Source: Sphaerothrix gracilis (GTDB lineage Bacteria > Cyanobacteriota > Cyanobacteriia > Phormidesmidales > Phormidesmidaceae). From it: a stretch of 64,000 nt of DNA. This document shows, piece by piece, positions 43,487 to 51,760 of the stretch. Positions within the stretch are counted from its first letter, which is position 1. Each line of letters opens with the position of its first letter. A model generated the notes under the pieces. That model saw nothing but the letters and a program-made list of their open reading frames with translations. It had not been told where the DNA came from and did no database searches. The position numbers were made by a program, and so were the translations under genes. The DNA is taken from NCBI RefSeq assembly GCF_030405905.1, contig NZ_JASATW010000003.1:270985-334984 (forward strand), written 5' to 3'.

Positions 43487-44170
43487 TTACCAGAGACGCA
43501 CCTGAGTAATGCTGACTTTGCCGGAGAAACAGACTTCGACATCGGCTCCCGGATCTCGCTGTCGCTGGCCGTACTGGCCCACATAGCGAAACTGATTGTT
43601 CTCAACAGCATAGTCAGTGGGCAGGGGCTGGGTGCAGGTGGGACAAAAGACCATTTCTGGATCGGGATCGTTTGCGGCTAGATGGGGCAAATTGACGTTC
43701 CAAAAGGCCCCTGCTGGTAAGGGCTGCTGCAGGAGCTTATCTAACACTTTGGCCGTCAACCGCGCCGCCGCTGCCCAGTCAATCAGCCGCCCCCGCTGAA
43801 TATAGTGGGACAGTGCAATGCCTGGAACTCGCAATAGCGCCGCTTCTCGAACTGCTGCTACCGTCCCCGATACGTAGATATCAGCCCCTAAATTACCGCC
43901 AGCATTGATGCCAGATAGGACAAATTCGGCCTGCGGGCACAGATGACTCAGGGCCACACGAGTACAGTCAGCCGGCGTGCCACCAATGGCATAGCGATCG
44001 CCGCCGCGCTGTTCAATTGAGATGGCTCCGCCCCGATTAATTTGATGGCTACAGCCCGATAGCGGCTGATTCGGTGCGACCCACACTGTAGCGCGATCGC
44101 CCAGAGCTGCCTGTAGGGCGGCAATTCCCGGTGCGTCAATGCCGTCGTCGTTGGTTAAAACAATAGTCAT
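43487..44170 (-). CDS. surE: 5'/3'-nucleotidase SurE
   Basis: 227 residues. The N-terminal ILTNDDGIDAPGI-type string (metal-binding Asp-Asp), the Ser/Asn site HQINRGGAIS, GTPADCTRVALSHL and VLSGINAGGNLGADIYVSGTVAAVREAAL are all intact. SurE dephosphorylates nucleoside 5' and 3' monophosphates and short polyphosphates. It lies 14 bases after dapF on the same strand, so the two form an operon. Confidence 0.95.
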   Translation of the reverse strand: MTIVLTNDDGIDAPGIAALQAALGDRATVWVAPNQPLSGCSHQINRGGAISIEQRGGDRYAIGGTPADCTRVALSHLCPQAEFVLSGINAGGNLGADIYVSGTVAAVREAALLRVPGIALSHYIQRGRLIDWAAAARLTAKVLDKLLQQPLPAGAFWNVNLPHLAANDPDPEMVFCPTCTQPLPTDYAVENNQFRYVGQYGQRQRDPGADVEVCFSGKVSITQVRLW

Positions 44171-44184
44171 AATTGGTGGAAAGT

Positions 44185-45036
44185 CTATGCCAGTTCGCCT
44201 GTAAACACTTTTTCGGCTGGGCCGGTCATGTAGACGTGATTATCGGCGGCGGACCACTCAATCTGCAGCGGCCCACCCGGTAGCTCTACTGTCGCTTGGC
44301 GATCGCTTTTGCCGTTGAGCACTGCGGCTACCAGGGAGGCACAGGCTCCCGTACCGCAGGCCAGAGTGGGGCCTGCGCCCCGCTCCCACACCCGCATTTT
44401 CAAATGTCCTGGATGCACCACCTGAATAAACTCAGTGTTGATCCGCTCTGGAAAAGCGGCGTGATGTTCAAACTGGGGGCCAACTTGAGCCAGATCTATT
44501 GCCGTTACATCCTCGACGAAAGTAATACAGTGGGGATTGCCCATGCTGACACAGGTGACCTGCCAGGTTTGTCCGGCCACCGCGATCGCCTGATCAACTA
44601 CTTTCTCCTCACTCGCCGCCAGGGTCGTGGGAATCGCGGCGGCCAGCAGCCGGGGTGGCCCCATATCCACCGTCACCTGACCGTCGGCCTGTAGCTGCGG
44701 CACAATAGTTCCGGCTAGGGTGTTAACCGCATAGCGTTTGGGCAACTGCGGTGTCTGCCCCGATGCAGTCTCTAGATCGATCAGAAACTTCGCCAGGCAG
44801 CGAATGCCGTTGCCGCACATTTCTGGCTCTGAGCCGTCAGAGTTGAAAATGCGCATGGCGTAGTCGTGGTCGCCGGTACCGGGCAGGGCGAAAATAACGC
44901 CGTCTGCGCCAATGCCAAAGTGGCGATCGCACAGGCGGATAGCTTCTGCCGGAGTTAGCAGCGGCTCTGACTGCTGCCGATTATCAATCAGCACAAAATC
45001 ATTGCCCAAGCCGTGATACTTAGTAAACGCCGCCAT
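44185..45036 (-). CDS. dapF: Diaminopimelate epimerase
   Basis: 283 residues from ATG 45036; a TTG at 45054 would add six residues. The upstream GGGAGAGGGG supports the ATG. It converts LL- to meso-diaminopimelate for lysine and peptidoglycan synthesis. Visible motifs are FTKYHGLGNDFVLID, MCGNGIRCLAKF with the first catalytic Cys, TFVEDV, and ACGTGACASLVAA with the second Cys. It is first in a pair with surE and divergent from hfq. Confidence 0.95.
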   Translation of the reverse strand: MAAFTKYHGLGNDFVLIDNRQQSEPLLTPAEAIRLCDRHFGIGADGVIFALPGTGDHDYAMRIFNSDGSEPEMCGNGIRCLAKFLIDLETASGQTPQLPKRYAVNTLAGTIVPQLQADGQVTVDMGPPRLLAAAIPTTLAASEEKVVDQAIAVAGQTWQVTCVSMGNPHCITFVEDVTAIDLAQVGPQFEHHAAFPERINTEFIQVVHPGHLKMRVWERGAGPTLACGTGACASLVAAVLNGKSDRQATVELPGGPLQIEWSAADNHVYMTGPAEKVFTGELA

Positions 45037-45155
45037 GCCCCTCTCCCTTTGCAAATGTCAACTATTGTAACCAGTCCACAGGTAATCAATTAAATCAGGT
45101 TGGGCAGGTAAATTAAAGTTGAACCTTTTACACCGTTTTAGCTTCATTTAAAGTT

Positions 45156-45368
45156 ATGGCTACTGAACTAGAAACCGGACTGCCGAGCGTTCATCAGTTT
45201 CAATCCCTGATTCGAGAAAAACAGGCAATTGAAATTAAGCTAGTCACCAGCGATGTGATTAACGGCACCCTGCGCTGGCAGGATCCTCATTGCCTCTGTG
45301 TGGATGGCAATGAAGGGCAAACGCTGATTCTGTGGCGACACGCGATCGCCTATTTGAAGCTGCTCTAA
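45156..45368 (+). CDS. hfq: Hfq, cyanobacterial type
   Basis: 70 residues. It opens LETGLPSVHQFQSLIREKQAIEIKLVTSDVINGTLRWQD, matching the shortened cyanobacterial Hfq (for example the Synechocystis protein with PSVRQVQLLIKDQ...GTIRWQD). Sm2 near the C-terminus reads ILWRHAIAYLKLL. The canonical KH of the RNA-binding proximal face is replaced by RHAIAY. In cyanobacteria Hfq is linked to motility and DNA uptake through PilB binding. It stands in front of the M23 peptidase gene with a 43-base gap. Confidence 0.9.
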   Translation: MATELETGLPSVHQFQSLIREKQAIEIKLVTSDVINGTLRWQDPHCLCVDGNEGQTLILWRHAIAYLKLL

Positions 45369-45411
45369 GCCAGCCATCATTATTTAGACTCACTCGTTTT
45401 CCTCACGCACT

Positions 45412-46341
45412 ATGAAACCCGCTTTCAACCCTCGCCTGAGTTTTCTATTTCGCCAGCGAACTTCGCTGTATTGGCGCTATGGACTCTGGCTGTTATTTGC
45501 CAGCACCTTGACCCTGCTGGTTGTTCTGGGGCAGCAGGCTGCCCAGGCCTATCAGGTTGCCATCAATCCTGGTGATCCAGAGCTGGGAACAACTTTCTCC
45601 GTGGTGGTGCAGGCCGAAGATCCAGCCTCAACCGAGCCGCCTACGATTACCCTAGACGACCAGCAGGAGTTTGCCAGCTTTCCCCTTGGCAACAATCGCT
45701 ACCGGGCGCTGATTCCCACCAGCCCCCTCGATCGCTCCGGGGAGCACATTGTCCGGGTAATTGGCCAAGAGCCGACCCGCAACCTCACAGTTTGGCTGCG
45801 CAACCGCAGTTTCCCGACTCAGCGAATCTGGCTACCTGCCGATCGCGCCGGGATTGAAGGCACGGACTATGAATTTGATCGAGTGGGGACCTTCAAACAG
45901 ACAGTTAGCCCCGAAAAGTACTGGAATGGGCCACTGCAGCGGCCTAGCAGCGGTCGCGTCAGCACTCCCTATGGCGTGCGGCGCTACTATAATGGCGTTT
46001 TTGCTGAGGACTATTACCATCGCGGCGTAGACTATGCAGCTCCCACGGGCACCCCTGTGGTGGCTCCGGCAGCAGGGCAGGTGCGACTGGTGGGACGGGT
46101 CGCGGATGGCTTTGAGCTGCACGGCAATACTATCGGCATTGATCACGGCCAAGGCGTACTCAGCATTTTTATTCACCTCAGTCGCATTGACGTGCAAGAG
46201 GGGGATTTTGTGCAGGCCGGACAGCCTGTTGGCGCCATTGGCTCTACCGGGGCCTCAACTGGGCCGCATCTGCACTGGGGCTTATACGTCAACGGCGTAG
46301 CCGTAGATCCGACGCAGTGGCGCGATCAGAGCATTGATTAA
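45412..46341 (+). CDS. M23 family metallopeptidase
   Basis: 309 residues. A basic N-terminus and a helix near 25-42 (LWLLFASTLTLLVVLGQQAAQA) form a signal or anchor sequence. The LytM/M23 domain at about 190-305 has the first zinc site in YYHRGVDYAAPTGTPVVAPAAGQV and the second in STGASTGPHLHWGLYVNG. It should cut peptidoglycan cross-bridges in the periplasm or act as a regulator of such enzymes; the HxxxD and HxH residues are all intact. Confidence 0.92.
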   Translation: MKPAFNPRLSFLFRQRTSLYWRYGLWLLFASTLTLLVVLGQQAAQAYQVAINPGDPELGTTFSVVVQAEDPASTEPPTITLDDQQEFASFPLGNNRYRALIPTSPLDRSGEHIVRVIGQEPTRNLTVWLRNRSFPTQRIWLPADRAGIEGTDYEFDRVGTFKQTVSPEKYWNGPLQRPSSGRVSTPYGVRRYYNGVFAEDYYHRGVDYAAPTGTPVVAPAAGQVRLVGRVADGFELHGNTIGIDHGQGVLSIFIHLSRIDVQEGDFVQAGQPVGAIGSTGASTGPHLHWGLYVNGVAVDPTQWRDQSID

Positions 46342-46516
46342 TACCCGGTTTGGCTGAGCAACACTGGTTTTTGCCAGATAGGCCCGATTTGCCCTGAAAA
46401 AAGTTTCTCTGTAGTACAAGGTGGGCACACTACAGCCAGAACAATGAAAGCCTAGAGTCTCAGCCTAGATGCGCTACGGCTTCTATACCCCTAGTTCAAC
46501 GGAGTTCTCAAGCCGA

Positions 46517-47071
46517 ATGACTATTGAAAAAATTGTTGAGCAAGCTCTGCAGGATGGATATTTGACGCCTGCTATGGAAGCGGAGGTAGGCCGTATTTGT
46601 GATACGGCTTCTGAGCTTTCGATTGAAGAGTACATGGCTCTCGATCGTCTGATGGGAGCGCTTTTAACCGGAGAGGTGGTTGCAGTTCCTCGGAAGCAGT
46701 TCATCAACGTGATGGAGGAGCTGGTGCTGACCGAAGCGATCGCTCGCGTAGCTGAGATTGAAGCCGCTAGCGACTGCACCCTAGATTTAGGCGATGTGGC
46801 GGCCTATGCGCTCAACCGCCTGCCTCCCCTCTATGCCACGACGGAAGAAGGCGCTAACTATCAGCGGGGCAAGGCCAAAGATGAGCTATTCAACCTGATT
46901 TCTCAGCACGTCAAAGATGCGATTGCTCACAACCTGAACCAGCCTGACTTCTATCCTGAGCGGACTTCAATTCAGAAAAACAGCACAGGTGATGACGCTG
47001 TTCTGACCCAGGTAAGTGAACTGCTCAAGGAACACGCCTATAAGTTCGAGCATGTGCCTCAGACTGCCTAG
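46517..47071 (+). CDS. ComFB family protein (c-di-GMP receptor type)
   Basis: 184 residues from ATG 46517, preceded by GGAG at 46501-46504; an ATG at 46469 would add 16. The ComFB domain covers about residues 50-140: FINVMEELVLTEAIARV, DCTLDLGDVAAYALNRLPPLYATTEEG, and ELFNLISQHVKDAI. ComFB-family proteins described in cyanobacteria bind cyclic dinucleotides such as c-di-GMP and influence cell size or motility; the binding residues are not mapped here. A strong terminator follows at 47113-47148. Confidence 0.88.
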   Translation: MTIEKIVEQALQDGYLTPAMEAEVGRICDTASELSIEEYMALDRLMGALLTGEVVAVPRKQFINVMEELVLTEAIARVAEIEAASDCTLDLGDVAAYALNRLPPLYATTEEGANYQRGKAKDELFNLISQHVKDAIAHNLNQPDFYPERTSIQKNSTGDDAVLTQVSELLKEHAYKFEHVPQTA

Positions 47072-47112
47072 AGCAGTTTTAGGCCGACTCAGCCTCAATC
47101 GCAATCTCAGTG

Positions 47113-47148
47113 AATCCGTCGATTGTTCAAATCGACGGATTTATTTTG
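47113..47148 (+). terminator. Terminator after the ComFB gene
   Basis: AATCCGTCGATT at 47113-47124 and AATCGACGGATT at 47130-47141 form a perfect 12-base stem with a 5-base loop, followed by ATTTTG. The stem is very stable. It also lies close to the end of the convergent transpeptidase gene. Confidence 0.85.
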
Positions 47149-47154
47149 ACGTTT

Positions 47155-47724
47155 CTAGGGCTTTACAATCACGGTCGCGCCGATATCTACCTGATCGTAG
47201 AGACTGCGAATATCGCGATCGCGCAGACGGATGCAGCCGTGAGAAACCGCCTGACCGATAAATTCTTCCTGATTAGTGCCGTGAAAGCCAATAGCGTGTC
47301 TGCCGTCAGACCAAAATCCTAGCCATCTAGCCCCTAGCGGATTTTCTGGCCCTGGCGGAATCACCTCGCCGGTAATAGGATGCTGCCAGGCCGGATGTTC
47401 CTGCTTTTGCCGTACTTTGAAGCTGCCCGTAGGCGTTTGCCAATCAGCCTGACCCACCGCAATGTCATAGCTGGCGGCGAGCTGATCTTCCACATAGAGC
47501 TGAAGCCGCCGCTCTGCTAAACTCACCACCAGTTCCGTATTTTTCGCTTTGGCTGAAACACGCGGCATAGGGTTGAAGCCTTCGTAGCGCCACAGCGTTT
47601 TAGGCGAGCCAACGGGCGCTGAGGACTGCCACTGCGGTGAGGCCCACTCAGTTGCTACCAGCAACGCCGCCGCGCCGAAGCTCAGCACCATAATGCAGCG
47701 AGTAATGGGCTGATGGGTCAGCAT
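47155..47724 (-). CDS. L,D-transpeptidase (YkuD domain)
   Basis: 189 residues. A basic N-terminus and helix (MVLSFGAAALLVATEWA) anchor or export the protein. The YkuD domain (about 65-189) has VSLAERRLQLYVEDQLAASYDIAVG and the catalytic motif AIGFHGTN...AVSHGCIRLRDRDI with the active Cys in SHGCIRL. It forms or edits 3-3 cross-links in peptidoglycan. It converges on the ComFB gene and is transcribed alone. Confidence 0.93.
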   Translation of the reverse strand: MLTHQPITRCIMVLSFGAAALLVATEWASPQWQSSAPVGSPKTLWRYEGFNPMPRVSAKAKNTELVVSLAERRLQLYVEDQLAASYDIAVGQADWQTPTGSFKVRQKQEHPAWQHPITGEVIPPGPENPLGARWLGFWSDGRHAIGFHGTNQEEFIGQAVSHGCIRLRDRDIRSLYDQVDIGATVIVKP

Positions 47725-47925
47725 AGCGTTAAGCAGCTCAAGCTTTTCGGAGTCACACTATTTGTCTGCATCAATAGTAACAAGGCTTTCTGTCAGCCGG
47801 GGACAGTTGTACCCGCTAGCGAATAAGCCTAACAAAATGTCAAATTTCGGCTGAGCGGCCCGCTGTGATGAAGAAAATAGAGATAGGGCGTCTAGCCTGA
47901 GAAATTAAAAGCTTGGAGGGATTCT

Positions 47926-48036
47926 ATGCATAGCTTTATTGCTCCCGATAGCTTTCTCTACATTGCTGTCAAAGTCTGCGTTTTAATCTTAGCCGTTTTG
48001 GCCTGGTGGGTTTTATTTGCCCCTAGCGTAGTCTAA
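47926..48036 (+). CDS. 36-residue single-pass membrane protein
   Basis: ATG 47926 is preceded by GGAGGG at 47915-47920. The product is MHSFIAPDSFLYIAVKVCVL followed by a hydrophobic stretch with two Trp and a Pro (WWVLFAP). This gives one membrane helix with a short acidic N-terminal part. The size and shape are those of small photosynthetic or NDH complex subunits, but I cannot name one. A good ribosome binding site and isolated position support coding. There are no other genes within 90 bases. Confidence 0.6.
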   Translation: MHSFIAPDSFLYIAVKVCVLILAVLAWWVLFAPSVV

Positions 48037-48251
48037 GCCAGGGCGAGCAGCTTCTACCAGAACTTATTCAGACTCAAATTTTTTAACCGACGCACCTTTA
48101 ACGCTTAAAACTCAAACCGAGCTGAATTTCTCACCGCTTGCCTAAACGCATCAATTCAGCCGGTTGCTTATTTTGACCATGCCAGTCTAGGCACGGAAGA
48201 AATTGCCTGTTCACCTGCAAGCATTCATCTCTATGAATGAAGGAGGCAAGA

Positions 48252-48956
48252 ATGCCAGCATTAACGAGCTGTATCTTTGAGGAGCGAGATTTCACCGGGG
48301 CGGCCAACTGTAACAGCATTGAGTTTGGCACCGGCGGATGGGCTTGGGTCACCTGGACTTTTGGCGATCGCCGCGCTTCTCTGGCGCGGGTACGCAACAA
48401 CTCCGAAATTGTGATTCCGCTAACATCAACCCTAGATACGCCAGCCAACCGCAGTATTGTAGACAGCAGCTTACCCAGCGGCGTCAGCCGTATCACCGGC
48501 ATCCGCGCCGGTATGGTGCCCTATAGCGCCACCTTCCTCGGTTCGAGAGAACCGGCACGTCATCCGGCCTGGCGAGTCTTCATCGACCTTTCCTTCCGGG
48601 TACGGATCGATTTACCCTGGTATTGTTTCGCCCCTGGCGGCGACACCCGCGTCACTGTTCACTATTACATCCTGGTCTCTCTAGACAGTGGCGGCAGGCT
48701 GCGGGCGAATGTGGATCAGTGGGAGTGGAACCGTACGGAGTCGGCAGGGGTCTGCGGTGGCGAAGTTGCTGACAGACTCAACAGCAGCATTCCCGGCGGC
48801 ATTGGCCCACTGCAGGCTGCCTTGAATTCCCAGCTTGAGCCGTTTATGAGCTTTACCTTCGCGGATATCTATTTCTTGCCGGGAGATGGCCGTCGTTCCG
48901 GTCGTGATGATGTAAGTGATGTCAGAACCGCAGCAGCTATCGTGCTGATTCGATAA
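48252..48956 (+). CDS. Hypothetical protein, first gene of an unknown two-gene operon
   Basis: 234 residues from ATG 48252 with AAGGAGG at 48240-48246; a frame from 48237 would add five. No signal peptide. The middle part is rich in beta-strand (GGWAWVTWTFGDR, EIVIPLTSTLD, WRVFIDLSFRVRID, TRVTVHYYILVSLD) and the protein ends TFADIYFLPGDGRR...TAAAIVLIR. Several Cys and many Trp are conserved-looking. I cannot assign it to a family. The next gene starts 11 bases downstream with a near-identical ribosome binding site context. Confidence 0.6.
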   Translation: MPALTSCIFEERDFTGAANCNSIEFGTGGWAWVTWTFGDRRASLARVRNNSEIVIPLTSTLDTPANRSIVDSSLPSGVSRITGIRAGMVPYSATFLGSREPARHPAWRVFIDLSFRVRIDLPWYCFAPGGDTRVTVHYYILVSLDSGGRLRANVDQWEWNRTESAGVCGGEVADRLNSSIPGGIGPLQAALNSQLEPFMSFTFADIYFLPGDGRRSGRDDVSDVRTAAAIVLIR

Positions 48957-48967
48957 AAGGAGGCAAA

Positions 48968-49339
48968 ATGGATTGCAATACAGGTCAACGCAAGGCTTTT
49001 GCAGATGATGTAGTTGCCAGTCTGCAGGCAGTGTTGAAAAAATATGAGCTAGATGAGGTTGTTATCCATCGAGAAGCAAATCCGGTGTTAGTTGCCGCTA
49101 GAGGCTGCTTAAAGCAGGCGGCAACGAATAAAGCCGAACGCATTGAGCTGGTGCTCCAAATCTCACCTAGCCTACAGCAGGCTGAAGAAATCAGCCAGCA
49201 GTCGGCCCTAGCCGCAGTCGCTACAGCAGTGCCGGTCGCCAAAGCATTTGATCTCTCTACAGTCGTTGCCCGCGATACGGTGGCCAAGGCTTCACCCATA
49301 ATGGAAGATCCCTGCGAGTCTGAGTCTCGTCCAGGCTGA
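48968..49339 (+). CDS. Hypothetical protein, second gene of an unknown two-gene operon
   Basis: 123 residues from ATG 48968 with AAAGGAGG just upstream. It starts MDCNTGQRKAFADDVVASLQ. A helix-strand segment (LKKYELDEVVIHREANPVLVAARGC) is followed by an Ala/Gln-rich helical part and a polar tail ending CESESRPG. It has no signal peptide and no known domain. The close spacing (11 bases) and shared leader sequence with the upstream gene indicate co-translation. It converges on recJ. Confidence 0.55.
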   Translation: MDCNTGQRKAFADDVVASLQAVLKKYELDEVVIHREANPVLVAARGCLKQAATNKAERIELVLQISPSLQQAEEISQQSALAAVATAVPVAKAFDLSTVVARDTVAKASPIMEDPCESESRPG

Positions 49340-49349
49340 GCAAATGCAG

Positions 49350-51680
49350 TTAGCCAAACATGTGGTGGGCAACGGCCTGCAGCGTAGATAAGGGTACCTG
49401 GCAGAAATACTGGCGGCGAAACTGCTCCTCCTGAATAGCGGCAATCAGGGAGGCAATTGCCCCTGATTCAGAAACTGCTAGCGCTGCGGGTAAATCGATT
49501 ACGCTCACCCCCTGCTCCGTTCGCACCAGCTTAAAGCCGAGCTGCTCCAGGCAGTCTAAGGCTAGGGCGAGGGTGCGATCGCTGAGGCCAAGCTTTTCCA
49601 GCAGTTGAGGGCGTGTGGCTGTTTGCTGCTGGCGGTAAAGATACTTGGCGATGCCCAGCAGGGTCATTACAATCTGTTGGGGCGCAGGCTGCTCAGGAGG
49701 CGTATAGGCCAAAGTCAAAGCCTGCTGCTGCTGGAGGGCCTGCTGCAGCCAGGGCTGAAAATCCTGCCACTGAGTCGGGCAGTGCTGCAGCACAAGGGCT
49801 GACCTTGGCGTATCTGCGTTCGCTGTCCGCTGGTCAACCAGCCACTTTGCCGTCTCGTCAGCCGCCTGTACAACCGCTGTAGGACGAACTGCTAGTAGTC
49901 GTACCTCATAGCGTTTTTGATAGGGGTTTAAATCCAGCTCAGCTATCACATCGCAGGAACCCGCTGGCAGATCATCGCGGTAGTGCTCCCACCAGTGACC
50001 AGGAAAGCCAGTACTATCGGTAGCGTCGCAGAGGTCGAAGTCGGTTTTGATGTAGCGGACTTTGTCGCCTCGCTGATCGCGGATATTGTAGTTGCGGGCG
50101 TTGTTGAACCAGCAGTTGCGCAGCAGCAGGCGCGGCACCGGATTGCCCATGCCGCAGGGTTCTAGCTGCTTAAGCTGTTTGAAAAGAGACTGCCCCAGTT
50201 CGGCCACAGTGACTTCTAGGTCAGCGGTGAGAATGGCGGCGGCGGCGATCGCGGTGGCACTTTGCTGCTCTCGCAGTTGACGATTAATAGCTTCGGTAAA
50301 CAGCGGAATGTTGGCGGCGGGTAAACTCAGCCCCGCCGCGTAGGGATGACCGCCAAAGCTACGGAGTAAATGAGCCTGAGACTGGACAAGCTGATAGAGA
50401 TCGACCTGCTGAGGCGATCGGGCTGAGCCTCTAGCTAGCTGAGGTGTTGAACCGTCCGGGCTAGGTGGATCAAGGCTGAGCAAAATGGTGGGGCGGTGAT
50501 ACTGCTGGGCAATCTGGCCTGCTACCAGACCCAGGATGCCGACGGGCCATTGCATATCCGCCAGCACAATGACGCGGGTAGTTGAGAGATCAAGCTGCTG
50601 AAGCTGCTGGGATACCTGCTGCTGTAAGTCTCGCTGTAGGGCTTTGCGGCGGGTATTGGCTAGCTCGGTTTCAACGGCGAGCTGGTGGCAGCGCTGTGGG
50701 TCATGACTGGTCAACAGCTCGACGCAAAAGCTGGCATCGCCATGAATGCGGCTGACTGCGTTGATGCGAGGGCCAATGCCAAAGGAGATATCTGTGGGGC
50801 GATCGCCGCTGCGCTTGCAGAGCGATAAAAGCTCTACAACACCGGGACGATGGGCGGTTTCGTCAGGCGCTAGCTGCGATCGCTGCTGCAGTTTTTGAAT
50901 GCCCATTTGAGCTAGGTAGCGACAGTCCCCTTTGAGTTCAACCAGGTCAGCAATCAGGCCAATCGCTACTAGATCGATGAGCTGCTCTAAAGGCTGCTGG
51001 GGGACAGCGGGCAGGGTTTGGTAGAGCGCCTCTATCAGCTTGTAGGCCACCGCTACGCCTGAGAGAGAAGCCAGGGGATGATCGGCGGCTAGATAGCGGG
51101 GATTGATGATGGCCTCAACTGGCGGTCGCTGCGCAGGAAGCGTATGGTGGTCGGTGATAATCACGTCTAGCCCTAGTTGCTGGCAGAGGTCTAGCTCCGC
51201 TAAGTTAGTGCTGCCCGTGTCACAGGTCACAATTAACGTGTAGCCCGCAGCAGCCAGCCGCTCTAGTCCCTCCGCCTGTAGCCCGTGCGATTCCTTTAGC
51301 CGATTGGGAATCACGTAGGTGAGCCGCTCAGACGGAAAGAACTGGCCCAACCCTTCCCATAAAACCGCCGTTGCTGTGACGCCATCGGCGTCAAAATCGC
51401 CCCAAATGGCTACTTTCTCTGCCCGCTGATAGGCTTGCTGCAGCCGCTCAACCGCTCGCGGCATCTCTGGGCCAAACTCGAAAGGAGAAGCAGGCTGATA
51501 CTGTTGGGGATTAAAAAAGCCCGCTAGCTGCTCGGCTGAGCGATAACCGCGCTGCCAGAGAAGCTGAGCCAGGTATTCAGGCGGCTGGTCCAGTCCGCTC
51601 TGCTGCAGCACCACCGATAGCCAATCTTTAGGCAGATCAAAACGCGGTTGAAGCTGCCATTGATGCGTAGAATTAACCAT
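49350..51680 (-). CDS. recJ: Single-stranded-DNA-specific exonuclease RecJ
   Basis: 776 residues, longer than E. coli RecJ (577) because of a C-terminal extension, as in cyanobacteria. DHH phosphoesterase motifs are IWGDFDADGVTATAVLW, VTCDTGSTN, IITDHHTLP and SGVAVAYKLIEAL; the DHHA1 part has VLADMQWPVGILGLVAGQIAQ and RSFGGHPYAAGLSL. It degrades 5' ends of single-stranded DNA during recombination and repair. It is divergent from the AI-2E permease gene, with 80 bases between the starts. Confidence 0.94.
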   Translation of the reverse strand: MVNSTHQWQLQPRFDLPKDWLSVVLQQSGLDQPPEYLAQLLWQRGYRSAEQLAGFFNPQQYQPASPFEFGPEMPRAVERLQQAYQRAEKVAIWGDFDADGVTATAVLWEGLGQFFPSERLTYVIPNRLKESHGLQAEGLERLAAAGYTLIVTCDTGSTNLAELDLCQQLGLDVIITDHHTLPAQRPPVEAIINPRYLAADHPLASLSGVAVAYKLIEALYQTLPAVPQQPLEQLIDLVAIGLIADLVELKGDCRYLAQMGIQKLQQRSQLAPDETAHRPGVVELLSLCKRSGDRPTDISFGIGPRINAVSRIHGDASFCVELLTSHDPQRCHQLAVETELANTRRKALQRDLQQQVSQQLQQLDLSTTRVIVLADMQWPVGILGLVAGQIAQQYHRPTILLSLDPPSPDGSTPQLARGSARSPQQVDLYQLVQSQAHLLRSFGGHPYAAGLSLPAANIPLFTEAINRQLREQQSATAIAAAAILTADLEVTVAELGQSLFKQLKQLEPCGMGNPVPRLLLRNCWFNNARNYNIRDQRGDKVRYIKTDFDLCDATDSTGFPGHWWEHYRDDLPAGSCDVIAELDLNPYQKRYEVRLLAVRPTAVVQAADETAKWLVDQRTANADTPRSALVLQHCPTQWQDFQPWLQQALQQQQALTLAYTPPEQPAPQQIVMTLLGIAKYLYRQQQTATRPQLLEKLGLSDRTLALALDCLEQLGFKLVRTEQGVSVIDLPAALAVSESGAIASLIAAIQEEQFRRQYFCQVPLSTLQAVAHHMFG

Positions 51681-51760
51681 TAAGGCTCTGATTTTGCCGT
51701 GGAAGCGTTAATAATGGCGATTGCTTGGGCAGATTCGCCTTTAACCAAAGGATAACCTGC

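Noticed and set aside
48131..48502. 123-residue minus-strand frame opposite the unknown operon
   Set aside because: It overlaps a frame with a strong ribosome binding site and has no supporting signals of its own.
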